A stretch of DNA of 64,000 bases. Origin: Glandiceps talaboti (lineage: Eukaryota > Hemichordata > Enteropneusta > Spengelidae). Shown here piece by piece: positions 1-12,300 of this stretch (position 1 is its first letter; the number at the start of each line of letters is the position of its first letter). The notes under the pieces were generated by a model. The model was not told the DNA's origin. It ran no database searches and worked only from the letters and a program-made list of their open reading frames with translations. The stretch lies in NCBI RefSeq assembly GCF_964340395.1, contig NC_135555.1, positions 22,682,725 to 22,746,724 on the forward strand. Direction: 5' to 3'. The translations under genes and the position numbers were made by a program.

Positions 1-1314
1 TTCGCATTTAGTGAAACTGCGCGATCACAGAAACAAGTGTAATTTTACCCCTTTCATATAGTGTTGGTTTAATACGTCAATATTAACGATATTATCGTCA
101 TTTTGTTGTATTCTGATAGAAATATTCTGAGCCATAACTCGGGAAACAAATGCCCGTGGATTGAACGATCGGCTCTGCACATACCTACTGTGCCTTCGTT
201 AACTTTCGTTGACAGACAAGATCACATGACGTTACCTACGTATACGTAGTGGACTGCCGTATTTATATTTGTGTACTATGAATCGCATCGTGTCTAAACA
301 GCTACCCGTCTAGTCTAGAATTTGGCATTAGGCAATCCTAAAACGTAAAGCTATATAGGACGTTTTAAAAACCAAGAGTTGTCGTACAAGTAAATGAGGT
401 ATAATGTCTAATGTGTAATCAGTAATGACTTGCTTGGATTGTACGCTTACTAGTTTCGATCCTAGTCGCACGAAATTGGTTGACACGCGCGTTCGTCACG
501 TACCATCATTTATAGTTGTGATGACCGAACAAACAGAAAAAACAGTCTCTTGAATTCAGGAACTTCTGTTTAGGTGTGGGTGAATAATAAAATCATGTTT
601 TCGCAGCATTCATATTGTTGTTTTTGTCATTCATTAATTGTACATCACTCCCTGGCAGGCGGCTGGGTTACTTGGCCATACGATTATTTTAGAACAACAT
701 GCATCTCACTCCGTGTATGTCGGCAAAGTTTCTGACTGTCATTTTCAAGAGTAGCAAAATAGCATTGCCTCTTTTGATTCCATCTTAGTATGAATTAAAT
801 ATCCCTGTAGGCTGTAGTGATTTTGACGCACGCGAAAAACGACAATCTTACCCCCCCCCTTCAAGGAATTACGTTTGTATAATAAAATAAAATGTATAAC
901 AACCATGTATAATAAAATAAGTAGTTGACTCGCTCATACACACATGCAATCTGATTAAAATCCGATGTGGTGAAAGCGGCTAGATGTCCTTATTTACCTC
1001 TATTCATCGTGTTGTGACGTTTGTTTTGTTCGGAGTGATCGCCGTGGGAAGGCTGTATATACTACCTCAACTAGATAATATATTCAAATCTGCATAGGTA
1101 GATACTTTTTTACATGCTGTCAACATTTCAGTACTTGTACACCAATTTTGGTTAATAAAATGTGTACTGTGTAACAATATATTACATGTAGAAGTTGTTT
1201 TCATTTTCCCTGTATGGTATTCCTGTGTAGTCTGGTAGTGATTATTCTAGAAATGGTTATAGTTGGGTATGCATATAAATAAAAATGTGACGTCATGAAA
1301 ATTTGTTGTTGGTC
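1..1314. other. Unassigned AT-rich sequence
   Basis: I see no gene, RNA or repeat structure that I can support here. Open frames are short and of random composition. A C-run lies near 851-859. Confidence 0.5.
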
Positions 1315-1318
1315 TTAA

Positions 1319-3144
1319 AGTGTACATGCAAAGGTACATACTTTTTTTCGTAATTATGTTTATTTTGCCATAAAAATAAAGGAAATCGGGTTTGTAATAG
1401 TACAATATAATTCTAACACGAGAAATTGCGCGAAAAATGAGGCACTCTTGGCTCAGCCACAGAGCACCTTCAGGTAAGTACCTCTCATTTGCATATGGAT
1501 AGGACAGGATTTGGAACTTTATGACGTCACTTCGGGAACACAAACGCATTCGTCAGTGTATCTTTACATGCAAAGCCATTATGGTCGAACCAGAAGGTCA
1601 ACTTCAAAACCCGTTTTCGCCAGAACCCGACGTTGAATATTGATCAGATTCCTCAAGCGTAGAGCAATATACTCCAGCATTAACATCTGATGGTGTGATT
1701 TAGCCAAATTCATTCGAACCGACCGCTAGCAGTAACGATAGTTCCTCTGGTAGTGAATGAGTATGTCCTAGTGAAGCCGTGTTGTTTACATAAAGTGATG
1801 CTGTTATCAGCGTCCTTTGTTGACATAACTATTCAATGGGTGGAAAACAGCTCCTGCAGACAATGTAATCGAAACGAAAATTGTGTAATATTTCCATACC
1901 CATCAAACATACAGAGAATGAGAATGGCTTCAAGAGTTCGCCATAATATTCTCTCAAGTTGTTCAAATGTAGCGTGTTGTAACAGTACATTCAATCTATG
2001 ACCATTCAAAATCTTCGCGAAAGTAGACCCACAAATTCGTTAGAGCAGAACGTTTTGTTGGATAACCGTCCCTCTTGAAAGCTATGTGTACACGTACTTT
2101 ATTTCATTTTTACTGCGTTCATTACCATCCACACAGTGACATGAAGTGGTTTCATCTTCTTTCAAAGCACGGCCCATGTTCACTGAAGCCGGCCGTACTG
2201 TGGTGTATTGTGTATTGTCTCCGACCATTTTTGTTTGAGTTTTTTATGGATAGACATGTCTTACGTTGTGGAAGTTATTTGACCTGGGAGCGTGAAGCTT
2301 AGTGCTGACTGTACTTTGCTGTGTCCATCCACTTTTGACATGTGATTGGCATGACACGGTAATTGTTCATGTAGACAAAACAATGGAAACAAAAATAGCA
2401 ACATTATAATGAGCGTTGCGTCTTTTTACTTTGATATGATTCCGACGATGTATGTGATGTATCACAATGAAAACGATCGACTCCCAGCAACATGGAAATC
2501 AAAACACACAATCGGACTACGCACTGTTTAAAAACAAATGCTATCGTAATGAAAATATTTTATGAAGCTAACTTGCTTTCTTGAAAACATCATTTCAAAT
2601 TATTTTATTTGTCTTCCTTTTTTCGCTTTGGTCATGGCTACACCGGTGGCGTGGAGAACCCCGGCCCGGTAACATTTACCGACTTTCACTGTATGGCGTC
2701 ACTGTCCAGTTTTTACGTGATTTCAACTGCCTTCACCCATTATTACCTACTCAGTTATGTCACTCGGAAATATGTGTAGGGTGATGTTTCACTGCGGGTG
2801 CTGCCGACAAAACACCAAGGAACCATTGTTGTCGGAAGACTAAACTGGTACACCACAATATGTACAGTTACAGATAATACTATAATGCAAGCGTAATTAG
2901 TAATTCATAAGTAAACATTACACAAAGGCTTAGAAGACTTTTGTAACACGTGGGACCTCGACACCTTTCGTGAGGTGGTTGCGGTGCCGAAGTTAGTCGT
3001 AGCACAGGGGATTAAGGGGGCAAGTATTTTTGCGACTTTCTTGCCAATGCGCGCAATATTTAGAGGTATGAATGCAATTTCATTTATTTTTATGGCAAAA
3101 TAAACATAATTACGAAAAAAAGTATGTACCTTTGCATGTACACT
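1319..3144. mobile_element. TIR DNA transposon flanked by TTAA
   Basis: The ends are a perfect inverted repeat of about 62 bp beginning AGTGTACATGCAAAGG (1319-1380 against the reverse complement of 3083-3144). TTAA lies directly outside both ends (1315-1318 and 3145-3148), a target-site duplication used by the piggyBac and Kolobok superfamilies. The TIR does not start with the CCC usual for piggyBac, so Kolobok-like is a possible inference. The identical TIRs suggest a fairly recent insertion. The interior (1.8 kb) has no intact transposase, so this is a non-autonomous or decayed copy. Confidence 0.8.
1581..1760 (+). pseudogene. Decayed Ser-rich reading frame inside the TTAA element
   Basis: One forward frame from the ATG at 1581 reads MVEPEGQLQNPFSPEPDVEY, then a stop, then an acidic Ser-rich stretch (SDSSSVEQY...), a second stop, and another stretch ending ASSNDSSSGSE. 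Compositional continuity across two in-frame stops suggests the remnant N-terminus of an element-encoded protein. I do not recognise the family. Confidence 0.3.
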
Positions 3145-3248
3145 TTAAGTTTCCATCGTTAATTGGAATAATCCACTGTAGTTTTATTATTAAAATACAG
3201 CGATGACAGAGGAAATAGAAGCGATGGTAACAATATCCCTGGCAACAG

Positions 3249-3629
3249 CACAGGGTACAGGACCAATGATCAATTTTGTACTCGCGATTTTCCGGATTTC
3301 TAATATTATTTTCTGTATATTTCAAATAAAGTTTTAAATACTGTTTCCTCTTACTATTTTTTTTCTATTTCCTACCTGATATCAATGTCTTATCTGAGTT
3401 TATCAGCTTTGCATTAATTAGTAGCTTGCTAGAACAAACTCACTATTTGCCCAAATTAACGCATTATGCCGTGAGTGTAAACATCTACTGATCAGACTAA
3501 ATGGTAATACACGGAAAAAAACAGTAAGAGGAAACAGTATTTAAAACTTTATTTGAAATATACAGAAAATAATATTAGAAATCCGGAAAATCGCGAGTAC
3601 AAAATTGATCATTGGTCCTGTACCCTGTG
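3249..3629. repeat. Perfect 106-bp inverted repeat with 169-bp spacer
   Basis: The arms 3249-3354 and 3524-3629 are exact reverse complements. Both encode the same spurious peptide starting MKYTENNIRNPENREY on opposite strands, which is how the symmetry shows. Identity ends sharply at both sides. The locus would form a long hairpin in DNA or RNA. It could be a foldback element, a recent inverted duplication, or an assembly artefact. Confidence 0.85.
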
Positions 3630-3703
3630 GCAACAGCTATTGCATTCGCCGTTGGGGCGCACCACCAAACGAGAGAGCCATGATCTTCAACTACCCGGTC
3701 CTG

Positions 3704-3756
3704 CTTGCAGACGGTGCACGCGTTTCGCTACTTGCAGACGGTGCACGCGTTTCGCT
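3704..3756. repeat. 27-bp tandem duplication
   Basis: The unit CTTGCAGACGGTGCACGCGT plus seven bases occurs twice in a row, in an unusually GC-rich patch beside the inverted repeat. The plus frame across it is open (about 3605-3790) and gives a duplicated LADGARVSL peptide. I do not recognise a protein. Confidence 0.7.
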
Positions 3757-3790
3757 CAGCACCAAGCAGGACTATACAATCACAGCATAA

Positions 3791-5168
3791 CCATACCATA
3801 CACGAGTTGTGTGAGCCAGCTAGACCAAGTTAAAGTTTGCTACTTTTAGTGTACAAATTAACAATATCAAGGAAGAATTAGTTAACAGAAAACAGAATTT
3901 GAAGTGTACTGAATGGAACTCATAATATATATATATTGATATTTCAAACAAGCAAGGGGGATTATGTGCCAACTCAAATATACATTATTGTATATATTTC
4001 CATTGTTATGATATTTATTATGAACTGTATATACCAGCACTTGTATTAACACCCGACTGTTATTTGTATCTCGTTATTCGAAGGAGCAAATATAGAATAT
4101 TGACGATCGCTATGTACATACCTCGAGAAGTATCCCTCTTTTGGTCAAGTTGAATTGATCCGTAGCAGGTTACATGTAAAGTTACAAATAACACTGTCTA
4201 CGTCTGCAACGATCGTACAAATTATTTTTAAAATGGGAATGCATGTTTATTGTTCAAATAACCGCCGTCAGAGGTGTCACTGTATACCATATAGAAGTAG
4301 TGATTGCCATGGAAGTAGTGATTTTCCATACTTCCATGAATATACTAAGTTATTAACATATAAATAATGATATTTTTTTGTTACAAATGTACAAATCTAG
4401 ACATCAACGATTTATATCGACAATATATTATACTACATTATCGTATAGTTTACATACCGTTTGGAAGTAACATAAAACATACAATATACTTTATACTTTG
4501 ATTTTAAATGGGAGGAGGGCCATTCAAGTTATCTTTGAAATGATACTAACAACACCTTCTTGTACATTTTTACATCTGGATCGTAAAACTGTGATATATA
4601 GAGATGGAAAATCGCAAACTTCCTATAGATACACGTTAGTTATATCACATTGTCGGTGAAGTCACCCTATTTCATTATTTCTTGGGTTCTGACATTCCAG
4701 TTTATAACTAAGGTATGTAATTCAAACGGGGGGCGACTCATTCCGACTTTTGCGTTCAGAGCGTTTTCACTAATCTTGCTGCAAGATGTAGCACCGTTTT
4801 CCGACTATTGGCGTTTCGCATGAACCATTTGATTAGAATATGCTGTGAACCCAAGGGTATGTTATGTAATACCGTTGTTGTCATACACCACTTGTTAATT
4901 CCCACAAAGTGAACAATTGGGTATATTTTTGACTGTAGACGCTGATTGGCTGTCACTCAATATAACATGTGTAAAACATGGTCGTTAATACTGGCCTCAC
5001 ATATGGACAATAGTTTCCCGCCTAAACGTTAAATCACAGGTGGTGAATTAGGGATTCATTTTTTCTCGTTATTTTGATTGGTTCTCAGTGCCAATTCAAA
5101 TACTAATAAATCAAAAAGGCTCCAACTTGAGACTAGGTCAAAATGGTTGCTCGGCGCGTTTACCTTCT
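3791..5168. other. Unassigned AT-rich sequence
   Basis: Nothing supportable as a gene. There is a short direct repeat (AGTAGTGATT, 4305-4325), and the rest has no recognisable structure. The window's first composite repeat begins at its right edge. Confidence 0.45.
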
Positions 5169-6337
5169 GACGCCGAGTTACCGCTCTGATGTCTGCCTGT
5201 GAGTTGCTGAAGTTGGATGGAAGATGCGACTTGAGAAGACGGAGGATGTAAGCCCAAAGTTGTGCCTACTTGGTTGGTTGGGAAATGGAAGTATTGGGTT
5301 ATACTTCCATGTGGTTGGGATGACTGACATGCTATTTGGTTCTCTTGTACGGGTTGGGTTAGGTTGGTGGTGGTGGTGGGGGGGGGGGGGAAGCAATGGA
5401 AAACAGTTTGGCGAGTTCCATTGTCAAGCAGTAGCAAAAAAGTATCGCATCACTCGATGCTATACTTTAGAGCTGACAAAATTGGAAAACGTGAACAAAC
5501 TTAATGGAAGCGTTCTATTTTGCCAATGCCAGTTCAAAAAGAACTAATTGCCGGAATTAAGTTATTAATTAGTATTACACACTGGAACATTAGAAGTTAG
5601 AAACATTTGCTTATCAAGACTGCAGCGTGTAGCAAAATTAGAATACATTACAATATCAGTGAATGCTATATATTAATTACTAAACTGTTTTGTTTCATTC
5701 ACTTTCATAGATGGATACGAAGACCCAAGATGGATACGAAGACCCAAGATGGAGGCGAAGATCCAAGATCGATACGAAGACCCAAGATGGATACGAAGAC
5801 CCAAGATGGAGGCGAAGACCCAAGATGGATACGAAGACCCAAGATGGATACAAATACCCCAGATGGATACGAAGACCCAAGATGGATAACAAGACCCTAG
5901 ACCCAAGATGGCTACGAAGACCCAAGATGGATACAAATGCCCAAGATGGATACGAAGACCCAAGATGGATATATAACAAGACCCAAGATGGATGGATGTG
6001 ATTACCAATCTCAAGGCAGAAGTAAGTCAATGATTGTCTTATATATGTTTATATATATTTATTGGTGTCGTAGATCACTCTCACTGTGCCATATAGGACG
6101 AAATCTACAGTTTCTACCAAAAAGTAAATCAAAGTTGGTAACTAGGTAATGGGAGTCACAAAAATAGCATAATGAAAATGTAAAATTAATATTAGACACA
6201 AAACAAATACATTAATTAAATACAAAATGTCACATTAATGGATATAGTCTACATGTTTTAGAGAATAATGAAATGAACATGGCAAACAAGTCTGATTATG
6301 GACGTATTTACCTTAGGTATAATCCGATTTGCCTAAA
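5169..6337 (+). repeat. Leader module of composite repeat, copy 1
   Basis: This block is closely similar to 18641-20377. Both share the stretch beginning GACGCCGAGTTACC, a G-rich run (5369-5390), a segment ending TTCAAAAAGAACTAATTGCC, a splice-acceptor-like tract, a 19-bp minisatellite, a GTAAGT donor-like site and the run-in to the satellite. Compared with copy 2, about 320 bp is missing after position 5556. Overlapping open frames exist on both strands in both copies (a Q/P/S-rich frame on the minus strand, a Gly/Trp-rich one on plus). Changes between copies are mostly non-synonymous in either frame, so I do not call a gene. Confidence 0.8.
5711..6021 (+). repeat. 19-bp minisatellite in an exon-like segment, copy 1
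   Basis: The 19-bp unit ATGGATACGAAGACCCAAG and the variant with GGAGGC repeat about 15 times (5711-5994). A tract ending TTCACTTTCATAG precedes it and GTAAGT follows at 6022, so the whole resembles an exon of 311 bp between a 3' and a 5' splice site. Because 19 is not a multiple of 3, the array cycles through all frames and is open on both strands. The peptides (DTKTQDGYEDPRW type) are by-products of the repeat, not evidence of a protein. Confidence 0.75.
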
Positions 6338-9300
6338 CCTTGAACCTAGTACTATAATCATGAACTAGTGGCATGTGATAGTCTGTAAGGCAGTGATGTA
6401 ACTTGTTTAATAAGTCATCCTTTAAACTTGAACCAAGTACTATAATCATGAACTAGTGGCATGTGATAGTCTGTAAGGCAGTGAGGTAACTTGTTTAATA
6501 AGTCATCCCTTAACCTTGAACCTAGTACTATAATCATGAACATGGTGGCAAGTGATAGTCTGCAAGGCAGTAAGGTAACTTGTTTAATAAATCATCCCTT
6601 AACCTTGAACCTAGTACTATAATCATGAACTAGTGGCATGTGGTAGTCTGTAAGGCAGTGAGGTAACTTGTTGTTTAATAAGTCATCCCTTAACATTGAA
6701 CCTAGTACTATATAATCATGAACTAGTGGCATGTGATAGCCTGTAAAGTGGTGAGGTAACTTGTTTCATAAGTCATCCCTTAACCTTGAACCTAGTACTA
6801 TAATCATGAACTAGTGGCATGTGATAGTCTGTAAGGCAGTGAGGTAACTTGTATAATAATAAGTGATCCCTTAACCTTGAACCTAGTACTATAATCATGA
6901 ACTAGTGGCATGTGATAGTCTGTAAGGCAGTGAGGTAACTTGTATAATAATAAGTCATCCCTTAACCTTGAACCCAGTACTATAATCATGAACTAGTGGC
7001 ATGTGATAGTCTGTAAGGCAGTGAGGTAACTTGTTGTTTAATAAATCATCCTTTAACCTTGAACCTAGTACTATAATCATGAACATGGTGGCATGTGATA
7101 GTCTGTAAGGCAGTGAGGTAACTTGTTGTTTAATAAATCATCCCTTAACCTTGAACCTAGTACTATAATCATGAACATGGTGGCATGTGGTAGTCTGTAA
7201 GGCAGTGAGGTAACTTGTTGTTTAATAAGTCATCCCTTAACATTGAACCTAGTACTATAATCATAAACTAGTGGCATGTGATAGCCTGTAAAGTGGTGAG
7301 GTAACTTGTTTCATAAGTCATCCCTTAACCTTGAACCTAGTACTATAATCATGAACTACTGGCATGTGGTAGTCTGTAAGGCAGTGAGGTAACTTGTTAT
7401 TTAATAAGTCATCCCTTAACCTCGAACCTAGTACTATAATCATGAACATGGTGGCATGTGATAGTCTGTAAGGCAGTGAGGAAACTTGTATAATAATAAG
7501 TCATCCCTTAACCTTGAACCTATTACTATAATCATGAACATGGTGGCATGTGATAGTCTGTAAGGCAGTGAGGTTACTTGTATAATAATAAGTGATCCCT
7601 TAACCTTGAACCTAGTACTATAATCATGAACTAGTGGCATGTGATAGTCTGTAAGGCAGTGAGGTAACTTGTATAATAATAAGTCATCCCTTAACCTTGA
7701 ACCTAGTACTATAATCATGAACATGGTGGCATGTAATAGACTGTAAGGCAGTGAGGTAACTTGTTGTTTAATAAATCATCCCTTAACCTTGAACCTAGTA
7801 CTATAATCATGAACATGGTGGCATGTGATAGTCTGTAAGGCAGTGAGGTAACTTGTTGTTTAATAAGTCATCCCTTAACCTTGAACCTAGTACTATAATC
7901 ATGAACTAGTGGCATGTGGTAGTCTGTAAGGCAGTGAGGTAACTTGTTTAATAAGTCATCCCTTAACCGTGAACCTAGTACTATAACCATGAACATGGTG
8001 GCATGTGATAGTCTGTAAAGCTTTGAGGTAACTTGTTGTTTAATAAGTCATCCCTTAACCTTGAACCTAGTACTATAATCATGAACATGGTGGCATGTGA
8101 TAGTCTGTAAGGCAGTGAGGTAACTTGTTATTTAATAAGTCATCCCTTAACCTTGAACCTAGTACTATAATCATGAACATGGTGGCATGTGATAATCTGT
8201 AAGGCAGTGAGGTAACTTGTTTAATAAGTCATCCCTTAACCTTGAACCTAGTACTATAATCATGAACATGGTGGCAAGTGATAGTCTGCAAGGCAGTAAG
8301 GTAACTTGTTTAATAAATAATCTCTTAACCTTGAACCTAGTACTATAATCATGAACTAGTGGCATGTGGTAGTCTGTAAGGCAGTGAGGTAACTTGTTGT
8401 TTAATAAGTCATCCCTTAACATTGAACCTAGTACTATAATCATGAACATGGTGGCATGTGGTAGTCTGTAAGGCAGTGAGGTAACTTGTTATTTAATAAG
8501 TCATCCCTTAACCTTGAACCTAGTACTATAATCATGAACATGGTGGCATGTGATAATCTGTAAGGCAGTGAGGTAACTTGTATAATAATAAGTGATCCCT
8601 TAACCTTGAACCTAGTACTATAATCATGAACATGGTGGCATGTGATAGACTGTAAGGGAGTGAGGTAACTTGTTGTTTAATAAATCATCCTTTAACCTTG
8701 AACCTAGTACTATAATCATGAACATGGTGGCATGTGATAGTCTGTAAGGCAGTGAGGTAAATTGTTGTTTAATAAATCATCCCTTAACCTTGAACCTAGT
8801 ACTATAATCATGAACATGGTAACATGTGATAGTCTGTAAGGCAGTGAGGTAACTTGTATAATAATAAGTCATCCCTTAACCTTGAACCTAGTACTATAAT
8901 CATGAACATGGTGGCATGTGATAGTCTGTAAGGCAGTGAGGTAACTTGTATAATAATAAGTGATCCCTTAACCTTGAACCTAGTACTATAATCATGAACT
9001 AGTGGCATGTGATAGTCTGTAAGGCAGTGAGGTAACTTGTATAATAATAAGTCATCCCTTAACCTTGAACCTAGTACTATAATCATGAACATGGTGGCAT
9101 GTGATAGACTGTAAGGCAGTGAGGTAACTTGTTGTTTAATAAATCATCCCTTAACCTTGAACCTAGTACTATAATCATGAACATGGTGGCATGTGATAGT
9201 CTATAAGGCAGTGAGGTAACTTGTTGTTTAATAAGTCATCCCTTAACCTTGAACCTAGTACTATAATCATGAACTAGTGGCATGTGGTAGTCTGTAAGGC

Positions 9301-12300
9301 AGTGAGGTAACTTGTTTAATAAGTCATCCCTTAACCGTGAACCTAGTACTATAATCATGAACATGGTACGTGGCATGTGATAGTCTGTAAGGCTTTGAGG
9401 TAACTTGTTGTTTAATAAGTCATCACTTAACCTTGAACCTAGTACTATAATCATGAACTAGTGGCATGTGATAGTCTGTAAGGCAGTGAGGTAACTTATT
9501 GTTTAGTAAGTCATCCCTTAACCTTGAACCTAGTACTATAATCATGAACATGGTGGCAAGTGATAGTCTGCAAGGCAGTAAGGTAACTTGTTTAATAAAT
9601 CATCCCTTAACCTTGAACCTAGTACTATAATCATGAACTAGTGGCATGTGGTAGTCTGTAAAGCAGTGAGGTAACTTGTTGTTTAATAAGTCATCCCTTA
9701 ACATTGAACCTAGTACTATAATCATGAACTAGTGGCATGTGATAGCCTGTAAAGTGGTGAGGTAACTTGTTTCATAAGTCATCCCTTAACCTTGAACCTA
9801 GTACTATAATCATGAACTAGTGGCATGTGGTAGTCTGTAAGGCAGTGAGGTAACTTGTATAATAATAAGTCATCCCTTAACCTTGAACCTAGTACTATAA
9901 TCATGAACTAGTGGCATGTGATAGTCTGTAAGGCAGTGAGGTAACTTGTATAATAATAAGTCATCCCTTAACCTTGAACCTAGTACAATAATCATGAACA
10001 TGGTGGCATGTGATAGACTGTAAGGCAGTGAGGTAACTTGTTGTTTAATAAATCATCCTTTAACCTTGAACCTAGTACTATAATCATGAACATGGTGGCA
10101 TGTGATAGTCTGTAAGGCAGTGAGGTAACTTGTTGTTTAATAAATCATCCCTTAACCTTGAACCTAGTATAATCATGAACATGGTGGCATCTGATAGTCT
10201 GTAAGGCAGTGTGGTAACTTGTATAAAAATAAGTCATCCCTTAACCTTGAACCTAGTACTATAATCATGAACATGGTAACATGTGATAGTCTGTAAGGCA
10301 GTGAGGTAACTTGTTGTTTAATAAGTCATCCCTTAACCTTGAACCTAGTACTATAATCATGAACATGGTGGCATGACGTGATAGTCTGTAAGGCAGTGAG
10401 GTAACTTAATGTATAATAATAAGTGATCCCTTAACCTTGAACCTAGTACTATAATCATGAACTAGTGGCATGTGGTAGTCTGTAAGGCAGTGAGGTAACT
10501 TGTATAGTAATAAGTCATCCCTTAACCTTGAACCTAAGTACTATAAACATGAACATGGTGGCATGTGGTAGTCTGTAAGGCAGTGAGGTAACTTGTTGTT
10601 TAATAAATCATCCTTTAACCTTGAACCTAGTACTATAATCATGAACTAGTGGCATGTGATAGTCTGTAAGACAGTGAGGTAACTTGTTGTTTAATAAATC
10701 ATCCCTTAACCTTGAACCTAGTACTATAATCATGAACATGGTGGCATGTGATAGTCTGTAAGGCAGTGAGGTAACTTGTTGTTTAATAAATCATCCCTTA
10801 ACCTTGAACCTAGTACTATAATCATGAACATGGTGGCATGTGGTAGTCTGTAAGGCAGTGAGGTAACTTGTTGTTTAAGAAGTCATCCCTTAACATTGAA
10901 CCTAGTACTATAATCATAAACTAGTGGCATGTGATAGCCTGTACAGTGGTGAGGTAACTTGTTTCATAAGTCATCCCTTAACCTTGAACCTAGTACTATA
11001 ATCATGAACTAGTGGCATGTGATAGTCTGTAAGGCAGTGAGGTAACTTGTATAATAATAAGTCATCCCTTAACCTTGAACCTAGTACTATAATCATGAAC
11101 ATGGTGGCATGTGATAGTCTGTAAGGCAGTGAGGTAACTTGTATAATAATAAGTCATCCCTTAACCTTGAACCTAGTACTATAATCAAGAACATGGTGGC
11201 ATGTGATAGTCTGTAAGGCAGTGAGGTAACTTGTTGTTTAATAAATCATCCCTTAACCTTGAACCTAGTAATATAATCATGAACTAGTGGCATGTGATAG
11301 TCTGTAAGGCAGTGAGGTAACTTATTGTTTAATAAATCATCCCTTAACCTTGAACCTAGTACTATAATCATGAACATGGTGGCATGACGTGATAGTCTGT
11401 AAGGCAGTGAGGTAACTTGTATAATAATAAGTGATCCCTTAACCTTGAACCTAGTACTATAATCATGAACTAGTGGCATGTGGTAGTCTGTAAGGCAGTG
11501 AGGTAACTTGTATAGTAATAAGTCATCCCTTAACCTTGAACCTAGTACTATAATCATGAACATGGTGGCATGTGATAGTCTGTAAGGCAGTGAGGTAACT
11601 TGTTGTTTAATAAATCATCCCTTAAATTAACCTTGAACCTAGTACTATAATCATGAACATGGTGGCATGTGGTAGTCTGTAAGGCAGTGAGGTAACTTGT
11701 TGTTTAATAAGTCATCCCTTAACATTGAACCTAGTACTATAATCATAAACTAGTGGCATGTGATAGCCTGTACAGTGGTGAGGTAACTTGTTTCATAAGT
11801 CATCCCTTAACCTTGAACCTAGTACTATAATCATGAACTAGTGGCATGTGATAGTCTGTAAGGCAGTGAGGTAACTTGTATAATAATAAGTCATCCCTTA
11901 ACCTTGAACCTAGTACTATAATCATGAACATGGTGGCATGTGATAGTCTGTAAGGCAGTGAGGTAACTTGTTGTTTAATAAATCATCCCTTAACCTTGAA
12001 CCTAGTACTTTAATCAAGAACATGGTGGCATGTGATAGTCTGTAAGGCAGTGAGGTAACTTGTTGTTTAATAAATCATCCCTTAACCTTGAACCTAGTAC
12101 TATAATCATGAACTAGTGGCATGTGATAGTTTGTAAGGCAGTGAGGTAACTTGTATAATAATAAGTCATCCCTTAACCTTGAACCTAGTACTATAATCAT
12201 GAACATGGTGGCATGTGATAGTCTGTAAGGCAGTGAGGTAACTTGTTGTTTAATAAATCATCCCTTAACCTTGAACCTAGTACTTTAATCATGAACTAGT

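Noticed and set aside
2640-2680. NPGP motif resembling a 2A translational-skipping peptide (GGVENPGP in one plus frame)
   Set aside because: The functional pattern D-x-E-x-N-P-G-P is not met: the Asp is missing and the Glu is one position out. The frame has no coding support.
5138-5547. Q/P/S-rich minus-strand frame and Gly/Trp-rich plus-strand frame, repeated at 18484-19010
   Set aside because: Both strands are open in both copies and differences between copies are mostly non-synonymous in either frame, so no coding selection is visible.
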